Position numbers and translations under genes: made by a program. Under the pieces are notes generated by a model. It searched no databases, was not told the origin of the DNA, and was given only the letters and a program-made list of their open reading frames with translations. Of a stretch of DNA of 64,000 bases, positions 47,157-58,204 are shown one piece after another; position 1 is the stretch's first letter; each line of letters starts with the position of its first letter. Source of the stretch: Xestospongia bergquistia (Eukaryota > Porifera > Demospongiae > Haplosclerida > Petrosiidae); contig OZ014422.1 of the NCBI GenBank assembly GCA_963965975.1, positions 1,302,001 to 1,366,000 on the forward strand, read 5' to 3'.

Positions 47157-47387
47157 ACTGTAAAAATTAAATTGTTATTTTAACAATTATTTTGTAGTTT
47201 ACATTGGTGGATTACTATGATATATAGAATTTTTGTGAATTACTCATTGTGTAATTTCTCGGTATGTTGAACTTTTACATGCCAACAAATTACACAATGA
47301 GTAATTCACATAAATTCTATATTCCATAGTAACCCACTGATGTAAACTACAAAGTAATTGTTAAAATAACAATTTAATTTTTACAGT
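47157..47387. mobile_element. Foldback / palindromic MITE
   Basis: Two arms of about 105 bp (47157-47262 and 47283-47387) are inverted repeats of each other (ACTGTAAAAATTAAATTG... / ...CAATTTAATTTTTACAGT), separated by about 20 bp. There is no coding sequence. Confidence 0.8.
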
Positions 47388-47489
47388 GATATTAATACTT
47401 ACTTCTGATAAATAGTCTGCTGATTAGTTATCTAATAACAGATTTTTAATGGAGTAGTTTATTAAATGGCATAGCCACCTGTTTTATGT

Positions 47490-48200
47490 TAAAAAGTATA
47501 TTAATTTTATTACTAAAATACAACTTAAGAGTCCTTTGATCTTATTTCAACTCTACATTATGTTACAGTAGTCAGAACAATATCTGGATTTACTAACTCT
47601 GGCATTTATCCTAGTTTTCCTTCTTCTATTTTCTCTTTGTCCCTACCTGCTGTTTGTTTTACTGATAAAGTAAAGTACAGTTGTCACATGGCAATACACA
47701 ATACTTTAAGAGGATATATTATAACACAAGTATACGTATGTAACTAACTATAAGTATGAAAATGGTAACTAATTCACAAACAAATCTTGAATGAACCTTG
47801 CACTGCTACGTGGCAAGGAAATTATTAGAATTCTGTACCTGTGTAAAAGGATATTACTCACCCATTTCTTGCTGCTTGAACTAAAAATAGAAACTAAAAA
47901 TAAAATGATATTATTTATAGATATCCATGAATATGATTATATTTCACAAATATTGTTATTATGATTATAATCAGGAGTATACTCCTTTTAAATATTTTAT
48001 ATAAGATATATTTGCTTCGTTCAATATACAAGATCAAAAATATGACCAAATATTATTATAACAAAAGATAACACATTATAATAAAATGACAGTGTCTAGC
48101 AAAAAAACATAGTTTAGAAAACATTAATAAAAACAATTAAAATAACCATTAATATAACCATAACAGTCAAAACCACCAACAAGTCCCAATGTTATACAGC
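47490..48200 (-). pseudogene. Mixed relics: gene E promoter trace and family M relic e
   Basis: 47495-47570 resembles the region next to gene E's first exon (57140-57205). 47857-47950 is an M exon 1 with its promoter (cccatttcttgctgc, ttatttatag). 48040-48200 is the 3' end of an M exon 5 with UTR (aacaagtcccaatg). Internal M exons are missing. Confidence 0.55.
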
Positions 48201-48369
48201 CTTATGAAATTTAGTTAAGTCTTTGTGTATTTAACAACGAGATTTAATTAAATTTTTGAATGTTAATTCAGTTGAAAATTTCAAAAACGTCTATTATTAG
48301 AATTACGGTATCCGTAGGCAAACCCGTACTATTGTATTAAAATCAGAGTAGGCGAACGCGGACGAACCC
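48201..48369. other. Unrelated DNA replacing the promoter of P7
   Basis: Every other P gene shares the 'gagtcaattaatagccac' upstream block. In P7, sequence similarity starts only at 'ggtttgaagATGG'. The replacing DNA is less AT-rich near the junction (tatccgtaggcaaacccgt..., gtaggcgaacgcggacgaaccc). Confidence 0.5.
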
Positions 48370-48379
48370 AGGTTTGAAG

Positions 48380-50595
48380 ATGGATGATTACTACAATCAG
48401 AGACAGCCTCTTTTACAACAGGTAAATGTTAGTTTGGATAGTCTGAAGTTGCTATAAATTAAGAAAGAGAGTATACAAGATAATGTAGATTCAGTGGTGG
48501 AGACAGCTACTGAAAAGTGGGGAGGGGGCCGAATGCTTAGTGAAGAATCAGATAGATATAAATGAAAATCTTATTTTAAAAAATTAACTAAAAATTACCA
48601 AAGTATTTAACCCATTCATCTGTTGCATGAATGAATTCTTTTGCAATGGATACTAAGTCTAAATCATCTGTTAAGTCTTTGTGGACATGCAGCAGGAAGC
48701 AATTGTTCAATGTTTTTTCAGTCATCTTAGAGCATGTGTAAGTCATCTTGTTGGACACAATGGCTTTAGAGTTACACCACCTTCTTCAGAACATTGAAGT
48801 TTTGTTGAGAAAAGATGAAGCCTTTTAGGTGAATAGCAGATAAGGTTACTGATCTCTTGTACTGTTTCCAATGCATCTCTCACATACACCAACTTTCTAC
48901 TAGCATCCTGGAGGCAGAGGTTTAAACAGTGTGCAAAGCAGTGTGCTCTCAGTATTTGGAGTCTCTTCATTGTCATTGGAAAGATTGTAGGCAGTGCTCA
49001 CGTTAATGTCATCCACCTGATCATGAAGTTCATCATCATGAAGATCGAGTTGCTGTTCACCACTCAGGTTTTGGATTTCTGATGCAGGAGAGCCATAGTT
49101 GTCTTCATTGCCCTCAGATCTTACCCTCTTGCCAGACTAGACAGAAAGCAAACTTTGTTGTCATTGCCTTTTTGCCATTATATCTCTCAGTCATTCTTTA
49201 ACTTAGCCAGCTTCCTTCTAATAACCACATGTGATAGCATAATGTATTGTGTAAATGGTTCATCCCATGAGATCACTTTGAACAATTATTAAATAATGTC
49301 ATACTCTCTTAACAATTGTCACACTTAGCTTCTTTGAGCAATTAATTTTAGCATACCAAATCGTGAATGTCATTGATTCATATACAGCAGGTTGATTGTT
49401 TGATTAATCAAATTATTTTTCACCCAGTTTGTTAGTGAGGAGTGGAATTCATCATGCATACTTGCAGTCAAAAATCAAACAGTAAGGGGGCATGGCCCCC
49501 CTGCCCCCCCCCCCCCAGTTCTCCACCACTGAGATTATAAGATAATGGATATAACTATAATTAGGGGCTCTTTTTAAGGTGTCTGTGGGGAACACTATAT
49601 TAGGAATTTAATACTACACACTGGACCCTAAACCTTAAACATTAGAACATAAATTAATTTCACATAAAGTAAGGCATTCTGATACTAAAACAACACTAGA
49701 GACACTTCCTTCTTTTTATATTATATTACACAGCATAGTCAACAGTACGGTCCTCCTCCTCCTCCTCAGCCATACGTCCAATATCCAGGTGGTAATGATA
49801 TTAACAATTGTCCGATACTAATGTTGTCATTATAGGTACTATACCAGCATATCAAGGAGGATATCAAGTTTCTACAGCAGCTTATCCTGTTGGTTTAACA
49901 CAACAACCTATTCCATCTCAACCCACTTATAGAAATCCTGCTTATAACAATAATACACATGGCTATTATCAACAACCACATCCTCCTCAAGTAGTACGAC
50001 CTATGACTGATGGTTATCCTTTTCCAGATCCACATCAGGTAACCTATTTCAATTTATTTATAATGGTTTTCATATCTATCCTTTCTTACACACACACACA
50101 CACACACACGCATGCATACACGCACACATACGCTCTTTCTCATTACATAGTCTGGAGCTCTCCCTCTACCACCAGAACCTCCAATAGTTCACACAAATTT
50201 TCGTTTTTCTCTTTGTCTCTGTATTACTTGGATAATCTTGTTAGCATTGCCTGCAATACCATTAGGTATATGTGCTTTTATATGTTCAATAAATGTAAGT
50301 ATATAATAATTTGTGTTAATGAAGTCATCTATCATTTGTTGTATGCCATATATACATGTACATGTATATATATCCAATATATTAATACATAATTATATAT
50401 TATATTATGTTAATATGTTTAATTATTTCATAGTCTAAAAAATTACAAGATAATGAACAATATGAGAAAGCAAACAAGAGAGGATCTTATGCCATGGGAT
50501 TAAATATGATATCATTTGTTATTGGAGCTGGATGGTTAATAGTGATAGTTTTAATTTTACTTTTTAGTTCTCCATTATTTAACAATCTATACTGA
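48380..50595 (+). CDS. P7: CD225/dispanin-like two-TM protein, family P (intact)
   Basis: Exons 48380-48421, 49734-49788, 49836-50038, 50151-50294, 50434-50595 make 606 nt, 201 aa. The shortest Pro-rich exon 2 (YGPPPPPQPYVQYP) is followed by GYQVSTAAYPVG, YNNNTHGYYQQPHPPQ, TM1 as in P6, loop SKKLQDNEQYEKANKRG and TM2 SYAMGLNMISFVIGAGWLIV. A second in-phase donor 3 nt downstream (CCAGGTG|gtaat) exists. Intron 1 is enlarged by a 1040-bp hAT-like element, yet all coding exons are open. It is the sister of P6. Confidence 0.7.
48492..49531 (-). mobile_element. hAT-like transposon remnant in P7 intron 1
   Basis: The ends are CAGTGGTGGAGA and, inverted, CAGTGGTGGAGAACT, with 5-bp duplication AGATT (48487-48491, 49532-49536). 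Other P genes keep the empty site (aatgtagatcataag). The - strand ORF 48743-48976 carries AHCFAHCLNLCLQDASRKL and ISNLICYSPKRLHLF, characteristic of the DUF4371/ZMYM1-like hAT transposase core (H.LNL...SPKR). The ORF is a fragment; flanking frames are broken. A GGGGGCATGGCCCCC block near the right end resembles the element at 38212. Confidence 0.8.
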
Positions 50596-51685
50596 CAATG
50601 TTGAAATAAGAGAATAATATTATCTAGTTATACAATGAATATATCATGTCATTTAATTATTGTCTAATATTTTATTTGTTAAATTTTTATTAGAGGTCAA
50701 TTATATAAATGGGTTGGGCTTAGATTCTTATACACATGTCTGTATTGGGATCTATTACTTCATTGTTAGTGAACATTATGTGTTAATGTACTGTCTATGG
50801 CTTGAATGTTTGGCTTTTTATTGTGTATATACTGAAATCTGATTGGTTGGAAACTGAAATAATTATGTGGTAAGTCTATATGAAATATTGCAGCTGTAGA
50901 CAAAACATATTCTACAATAGCTCCATTGTTTCTCTTCTTCAATAAATAAGTCTCTGTTATCCAATGACTTGCTGCTGTTCTATAAAGAGAATTAAACTAG
51001 GAATAGTAATCCTAAATTAAATAGTACTAGTTGGATCATCTGCAAATCTCTCATGAATCAGGTTAGAATGAAATCATTGTTGTATAAATCAATATAAAAA
51101 TAATTAATTGGTTTGTTAGTATTATTTTCCATTATTATATGTAGTGTTATCTTAAATGATTTAATAATTCAGCTGGAATATTTGAAATTTGATTTAGTTC
51201 AGCAGTGAACAATGGTGTCGGTTATTGTTCTATATGTTAGAGAGATGATTGTAAATAAGACTATGTTTAATGTTTTGTGTAAACTTCGTAGACTATTGTA
51301 GTCACATGACCATGGTAATGTGTAGGTCAGTAAAGCCTTTAGTTGATTATGGTCAGTTATATATAAATATTATGTATTTGTAGATAGGGTATGTATGTTC
51401 TGTGAATATCTCTATTCTCTTGTTCAATAAATTTGTTATTATTAACTGTTTTTCATTAGTGAATTTGTTTGAGCCACACTTCATATCATAAACCCCCTTT
51501 AATTTGTTTTAAGGTGTTGTTATCATTATTACAAATTTATTTATATTGTTAGTTGGTAATTCAGGTAGAGTTTGTAAGTATATTTTTCTCTGTATTTTAA
51601 TTTATATTTAATTAATATATAATTACAAATAAGTTAATCAAAAGTTAAGACTCAGTGTATCTTGTTCTAAAGTGAAGGTGCTTGA
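50596..51685. other. Intergenic between P7 and D2
   Basis: A diverged duplicate of 42410-43543. No gene is supported. Confidence 0.6.
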
Positions 51686-54352
51686 TTACCAGTGACATTT
51701 GGCTGATAACATTTGAAATATTTTATCCAAGTTTTTGGGTGGTTTTAATGTTACGAATGTAGCAGTTTCTCCCTCCAAGCCTTTTATTACTCCTGGCTTC
51801 AGGTTCACATATTGGTGAGGGAACTGGTCTTTAGTTGTGCATTCTATAGCTTTATGATGGCAGTTGATGTCTTCCTTGAGATTGACCTCAGCTTGAAAAA
51901 AATGATATCCGGCCTTTAGATTACTTGGGACTACATCAATGAATAAATAATTCAACTTAAAACTTCAAACATACTCAATTTGTTAAGATTAATTTAGTAA
52001 GGAAGTGATTTTAAATTACATATATATATATATATATATATAATCATGATAACGATTTCTAATTTCTCGTAATGATTTACCACTTTGTGCTAATTCTAAT
52101 CATATCACTTTTAATACAATACTTATAGTGAATGTATTGTAACACAAGTACTTTGTTAAGGAGTTAATCATATCACTTTTAATACAATACTTATAGTGAA
52201 TGTATTGTAACACAAGTACTTTGTTAAGGAGTATACTTACAAGTATGAAACTCAGAATCCTCAGAATATCTAACTTGATGCTGACCTCCTCCTAATGGCT
52301 CAGTATCCTCCTCCTATAACAGAAAAAAGTTTAATCAATTAAGTTACTATTTTGTGCGTGGTGGGTGGGATGGCAGGTGACACATTTTTAAACAGAGAGT
52401 CAGGCTTACAAGTAAACAGTAATGTCCTCAATGTTTATATATTGTACTAGAATCCTTTCTATCTTAACTAAATACTAGTAGATTTCATTATCTCAAGCCC
52501 ATATAGATTATCCATAATCAGTATTAATATGTTATTACGCTACATATAAGACAGCTTACATAGAGATCGACAGCTTGTATAGATGGTAATACTCCTGCCA
52601 TAAGTTCAAGTGATTATAGTTACTCACTCTTGTTGTTAAAGGTCTACTTTATCCACACTTACAGACGTATCTATACAAACTACTACTCTTCTGATCGACA
52701 CAAACCAGTCTAACTAGTTTTTATTCTATTACATCATTAATAACATGTTGTTTTATCTGCTCACGTGATAATCTCTCTTTGTTAAACTGATCATTACATC
52801 ACTACTATGATAAGAAAACATTATGACAGTTACTATTGAGTGTTACCATTGATTGTTAACTTAATATCTACAAAATATTTTACCACAAGGAGGAGACACT
52901 ACTCAGTATTAATAGTTAAATAATCTCTAAAAAAAAATAGCAAATATTGTCCTATGTCTTTGTTCTAATGTAGTAATGACAGAATATCTAAAAATCCTTT
53001 ATGAGTATCCAATTCATGACCATAATTATTTGGAAACTTTTAAGTACCGTCCTTCTTTCTTTTTATGTTCACTACATATAATGTATATTAGGATTTATTT
53101 TAATTACTAAATTTAAAGGTAATATTAATTAGTAATATGTTAAAGTCAAAGAAATGATTCATTTTAGGACAATTGTTTTTTCTTAACAAATTACACTACT
53201 ATATAAACATGTTTTATGTTAACAATCTTGAAACAAATCTAAACATGATTGTAATCATAACATAAGAACATTAAACATTGTTTAGTAACATGATACTTTG
53301 ATGTATGATATCATCATATGGGTGGAGTTAGACTAGTTGTAATTGGAGTCGTCTATCCTAAATTGTTTAGACTATCATACCTCTAACATATTTTGATAAC
53401 ACAGCTGGTTTAGGAAATCTTGTTATTGAAAGGAGAGCTGGGAATTCTATTGATAATGGTCACGTGATTTCCCGTAATTATCAATATTATGATAGTATTA
53501 TATATCTCTTATTACCGCCCATATATATCAATGAATATATTATCTCTTGACTATCATACAGTACAGCTGGTCACCTTTGTATTATTTGTGTAAATCACAA
53601 TGATTCCAAACTATAATAACATATTACTAAAATAATTGAGTTATAATAATTGATTGTTTTCTTGGCCTTATCAAAATTGGTATATGTATACTTCATGACT
53701 ATTATAAAAAACATTAGTATTAATAGGATTATATTTAAATCTCTATTGTTTGTTAATATACATTATTATAATTATATATTAATTTAATGTTTAAGAGTTT
53801 AATTAACTGTTGTCAGTGTTGTGTAAAATATTATTTAATACTGTATGTGTTGTGTGTGTATATGTGTTCATGTATGCCTGTGTATGTGTCTGTGTGTGGT
53901 GGGTGTGTCTACATAATATAAAATAGTTCCATGATCTGTAACGTTGAGATTTAGCACTTATTTTTAATGATATTATTTCTTTCTTACACACAACCACAGT
54001 ACATGTAACATGTACATGTAAAACATAACACACTTCCCGACCTACATGGAGGGGAAGTTTGTTTTCCCTACTCCCTAAATAGATTTATTATTGAGTATTA
54101 GTCATATATTAAGACCAATTATTATCTATTATAGTAAAACATTTTATCTTATCAACTTAATCAGAAGATGTATCCTTAAAAGTCCAACGTGGTCTCTATA
54201 TTGACTTGTTAAGGTTTTAATAGTAAACAGCACACTTATAAAGATAACTCTTAGATACTATTGCTTGCTGACAATGTATAAAGTAATCATAAACAATTAC
54301 ATTACTCATAGAAATTATCTTTAACTATTATTTCTTCACTCACCGCAGCCAT
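51686..54352 (-). CDS. D2: small protein of unrecognised family D
   Basis: Exons 54344-54352 (MAA), 52241-52313, 51686-51930 make 327 nt, 108 aa. Exon 2 is EEDTEPLGGGQHQVRYSED; exon 3 is NLKAGYHFFQAEVNLKEDI, then QYVNLKPGVIKGLEGETA and AKCHW. It is the sister of D1. Intron 1 is enlarged to about 2 kb by about 1.28 kb (about 52440-53725) absent from D1. A 68-bp sequence next to the exon 2 donor is duplicated in tandem (52096-52231). CACGTG stands 66 bp upstream of the start, as in D1. Confidence 0.6.
52440..53725. other. 1.28-kb insertion in D2 intron 1, resembling an F-type promoter region
   Basis: Absent from D1, whose flanking sequence is continuous. Stretches such as 'ccacacttacagacgtatct', 'gctcacgtgataatctctc' and 'aaggaggagacactac' resemble the upstream region of F (60770-61200). 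It contains two more CACGTG motifs (52762, 53461). No coding exon is seen. Confidence 0.45.
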
Positions 54353-55829
54353 TCTTTAAGAAGCAATAAGATTATATATTTGACCTTTCTCTATGTCTTC
54401 TTGTCACCTGACAATATCACGTGTACCGTCATGTACATTACCGAATATTACAATGATTCAATTTATCCATTGTATGTGTTCTGTATAATTCAACTAATGG
54501 ACCAAGCCCTATCGCTGTTATAGTAAACACATTGTTTTCATTCCTCTTTACTTCATTCCTCAACATCTTTCGTTGCTCAATCTTAGATAATATTAATTAT
54601 ATGAGGTCCCATTTCTCATCAGTTAATTATTATTATGTAGTTAAGGTCTGTTTAGAATTATGACTAAGTATTAACTCTTCAAAACTGTAAGCTGTAAACT
54701 TAGCATTCAAATTTGAAGTTTTAGTGAAACTATTTTGGATAGCAATGGAGGCAGAACAGCACTCTGATGTCAGTAATTAATACTTCATTTTGTATTGCTC
54801 AATAATTGGGTTCAATCATCTTATTGTGCAATTGATTGTAAATATCATCTGTTCTTCTAAAATATATATAGTAAAAAGTTCAATAGATTGTCCTGTAATA
54901 TACAGCTTGTTGTCTTAAAATACACATATTTGTTCAACATATTAGTTTATTTCCCTACAATATATTAACTATTATGTATTATAGTCAATAATGTTAGTTT
55001 GTTTGTGTATATAAACTCTATAAATAATATGATTAAATTATTAAAGCCTATTGTTTATATTTTAACAATAACAATAAATTTATATTGTGACATTTTACAA
55101 ACAAGAGTTTATATATTCTTACCTCCTATCCTGGGTAGCATTTCGCTGTTTCAGCTTTTTCAGCATAGCAAGAATTATAACAGCTTCTCTGATATCTTCC
55201 AAGATAAACAACTACCTCTATATACCTAGTGCCAAAATAGAAGATTGTTCTGGTACTACACTTATGTGGAATGGAGATTGTGGGAGTTCTGTAACCATTA
55301 AAAGGAAATATGATAGTAATATTTTATATTATGTTACTATATACTACACAATGTGAAGTAAGTTAATGTTCTATGTCATATAGTATTTAGCAAATGTAAT
55401 TGAGACAGCATTCTTCACTTCTTTTGATAGACATATAAGCCAGTTAAACAATGTAATAATTACTAAACACTATTATATTTTGTTAATTATATAATATCTT
55501 TGAAAACCCCACCCTTTTATTCCACCCATCACTACTAGTTACAAGCCACATCCTATCATCCCACCCACCACTATTAATTATAACCCCACCCTACTATCCC
55601 ACCCACCACTATTAATTACAAACTTATTTTTGGAAACAACTAATGATAATACTTCCCTCATGAAATACATACCAACTTGTGTAATATTTTCTTTTTCCTA
55701 GGTAATATGTTAAATTATAAGCTGAAGTGAATTGTCCTCATGTGCTATATATATCACATGATATTCACATGATTTAGCAAATTTCTCATGATTTTTTTTC
55801 TCTTTCCCTTAGTCCAGACTTTAATAGAA
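54353..55829. other. D2 upstream region, copy of 44764-46290
   Basis: Contains the CACGTG at 54418-54423, a decayed copy of the candidate micro-gene (55130-55300) and the CCCACCC minisatellite (55500-55622). No intact gene. The + strand ORFs at 54999-55356 are not conserved in frame in the other copy. Confidence 0.5.
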
Positions 55830-56095
55830 TTTATAAAAATTAAACTTTCATTCTTTTCTCTGTCTCTGTATTACTTGTACAATGTTGTTTAGAATGCTAT
55901 TAACTACATCTGCTCTTATATGTTCAATACAAGTAAGTATATGATAACTTAATTGTGTAATGTAATGTTATTTATTTTAGTCTGTGAAACTAAGAGAAAA
56001 AAGGATATAGAATAGAACAAGGGAAAGTGGATTATATTCTGAATATATTATAAGTATATTTTCTATTGTTAATTTTATAATATTATTGTGTTGAC
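55830..56095 (+). pseudogene. Relic of a CD225-like gene (exons 4 and 5)
   Basis: 55830-55931 resembles P exon 4 (ctctgtctctgtattacttgtacaat... atgttcaatacaa|gtaagt) with an internal deletion. 55982-56095 resembles exon 5 (tctgtgaaactaagagaa) but has an early TAG. It is the fuller copy of the fragment at 46299. Confidence 0.65.
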
Positions 56096-56456
56096 TATTA
56101 TTATTATTATTATTAATTAACATTTATATTAGTTGATTTGTTTATCTAATTAATAATTACAGTTGCAGCTGTTTTATAATCATAGTCTGTGTTTTATTAT
56201 TAATAAATATGAGTGTGGCATGGGTGTGGCTTTATCTAAGATCTTGCAGTAGTTCACGACAAGACAGGTATGTTATAATAATAATAGTGTGTTAATTCTA
56301 ACTATAGTCATCATATTCTATTTATAATGTAGTAAGATGTTTGGTTTGTCATCTGCTAACATTTAATTTCTATAATGATACTGACTATTTTGTTGTTTTA
56401 TTGTACAATATTGCAATAGTATACATATTTATTATTGCAATAACATAGTCTGAAGA

Positions 56457-57242
56457 TCAATCTAGTGCATTATTGACTTTTTTTTGACATTTCTTAATAA
56501 TTTCTCCACCAACCAGATAGACATCAGATCCCTGTTGACCCTCCAATGACACTTCAAATGAACTGCTTAGCTGTTTTTTATCTGTCTCTGGAAAATAAAT
56601 ATATAACAACTGAACTAGATCATTACAAATGAAAAGTGACATCACGGACAGTTTGTTTATGAGGTAAGGAAAATAGTATATACAATTATTATCTTAATAG
56701 ATTTCAATTTCAAATATATTGGTTAGTTATTATTCTAGATATATTGTAATAATTAACAACTGGTTAGTAACTGGTACAAACTGGTACAAGTTATTTTAAT
56801 TCAGTTATTGATATGCTATCTAACTTATTGACCTAATATGATCATATTAACTTATTGTCCTAATATGGTCATATTAAATTATTGATCTAATATGGTTATA
56901 TTTAACGTACCTTCAATATCAGTGGGGCTTGTCTGCGTTTGTGCATCTTTGGTTTTCAACTGCAAGACTGGCGTCTGCCAAGTATATGAATTTGTGTGTG
57001 TGTGTGTGTGTGTTGAGAGAGAGAAAAAATTCCATTACATTTGATCTCATTACTTGGGTAGTACTATTAGTGATCTAACAAGATGGAGTAGTTTTATCAA
57101 ATTTAAAAGAATAACAAGGTACTGCCTCTACTACATTACAAGTATATTAATTTTATTACTAAATACAACTCAAGAATTTCCTTGTTCTTATTTCAACTCT
57201 ACATCTAAAAGTTATACTAACCTCTTGTTTTGATTGAGCCAT
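56457..57242 (-). CDS. E: small 71-aa protein, distant relative of family D
   Basis: Exons on the - strand: 57222-57242 (MAQSKQE), 56911-56974, 56457-56587 make 216 nt, 71 aa. Exon 2 is TPVLQLKTKDAQTQTSPTDI; exon 3 starts ETDKKQLSSSFEVSLEGQQG, then DVYLVGGEIIKKC. The three-exon layout with a tiny first exon, the phases (0,1) and the VYL.GG.II.K motif resemble D3/D4, but the NPKSAYRPFPP block is missing. It is hydrophilic, with no membrane segment. DAQTQTSP resembles dynein light-chain (LC8) TQT motifs (a short-motif inference only). CACGTG lies 153 bp upstream. Confidence 0.5.
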
Positions 57243-57861
57243 GTCTTTTCTAATAGCGTTCACTTACTAGCTATTTTAACAGCAATCTTTGACAAAAGTA
57301 AATTTGTAACTGTGTATATTTTGTACGACAGTCACATGACATTGACGTAACAAGTGTATATAATTAACCTGTTTAATCTTGTTCCTTGAGTGTTCACGTG
57401 ATGTTCTTGTGTTTACCAAAGTGTGCTCTATTTACAGATGTTTTTGTTAGCAGACATTATAGGAATCCCTCTTGTTTTAATATTGTAATAATTACATAAT
57501 CAATATTCAAAAATTATTATCTTTATTTTTGAGTTCTTAGTCAAAAATTTGGTTTACTAAATTTGGACCAAGATAAAAACACAACTAATATAATAAATAT
57601 TCAATCATTGCAAGCAAAAAGAATGTAATTTATAATTATGTTCAGAAATCTAACTGTGCAAACTCAATTTTGAGTGGGTCCAAATTTTGTAGGAGAAAAA
57701 AAATTTTAATGTTTCTCTTGCTAAATTTGAGCACTGGGAGCAATTTTTGTGACAATCGTTGTACACTCTTAAATAGGCATTAATACAATTAACACAACAA
57801 CTAGTTACTAGTTGACCTAGCCCACTTTATTAGTAGGGTTTTCCCCTGTGTGTACGTGTGT

Positions 57862-57903
<42 letters not shown>

Positions 57904-58204
57904 GTTGATTTTAATAATATTTTCAATGATAATGACAGATGATACAAAATAATTATAACTGATGACAATTGATTTGACAGATAAGTAACAATGATATACC
58001 ATGTGTCTATAATGTACTGACATAAGTATTAAACATAATGTTAGAATGGATGAAATACCTGTGATAAAATGATTATTAATAAGATCAATAATATGTTATT
58101 AACAAACAAAGCTTGATGATAAATTAATGTAGTGATCAATTTCAAGAGTATCTGTGCATACAAATAGTACAATAGTGAGATTGATTTGGTTACCCATGAC
58201 TTTG
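57243..58204. other. Intergenic between E and D3
   Basis: It holds CACGTG at 57395, a (GT)n microsatellite at 57847-57901 and, from about 57535, the left part of a block duplicated at 62765 onward. No gene seen. Confidence 0.6.

Larger units (their letters stand above)
40450..56160. repeat. Large segmental duplication P6-D1 / P7-D2
   Basis: P6 through D1 and its upstream region (40811-46460) are colinear with P7 through D2 (48380-56160) in the same order and strands, at high but clearly sub-identical similarity. Differences are the TIR element in P6, the hAT-like element and replaced promoter in P7, and the 1.28-kb insertion in D2. Confidence 0.85.

Noticed and set aside
54999..55356. Plus-strand protein upstream of D2
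   Set aside because: The frame is not preserved in the duplicate at 45310-45690.
57817..58023. His/Thr-repeat ORF
   Set aside because: Translation of a (GT)n/(CA)n microsatellite.
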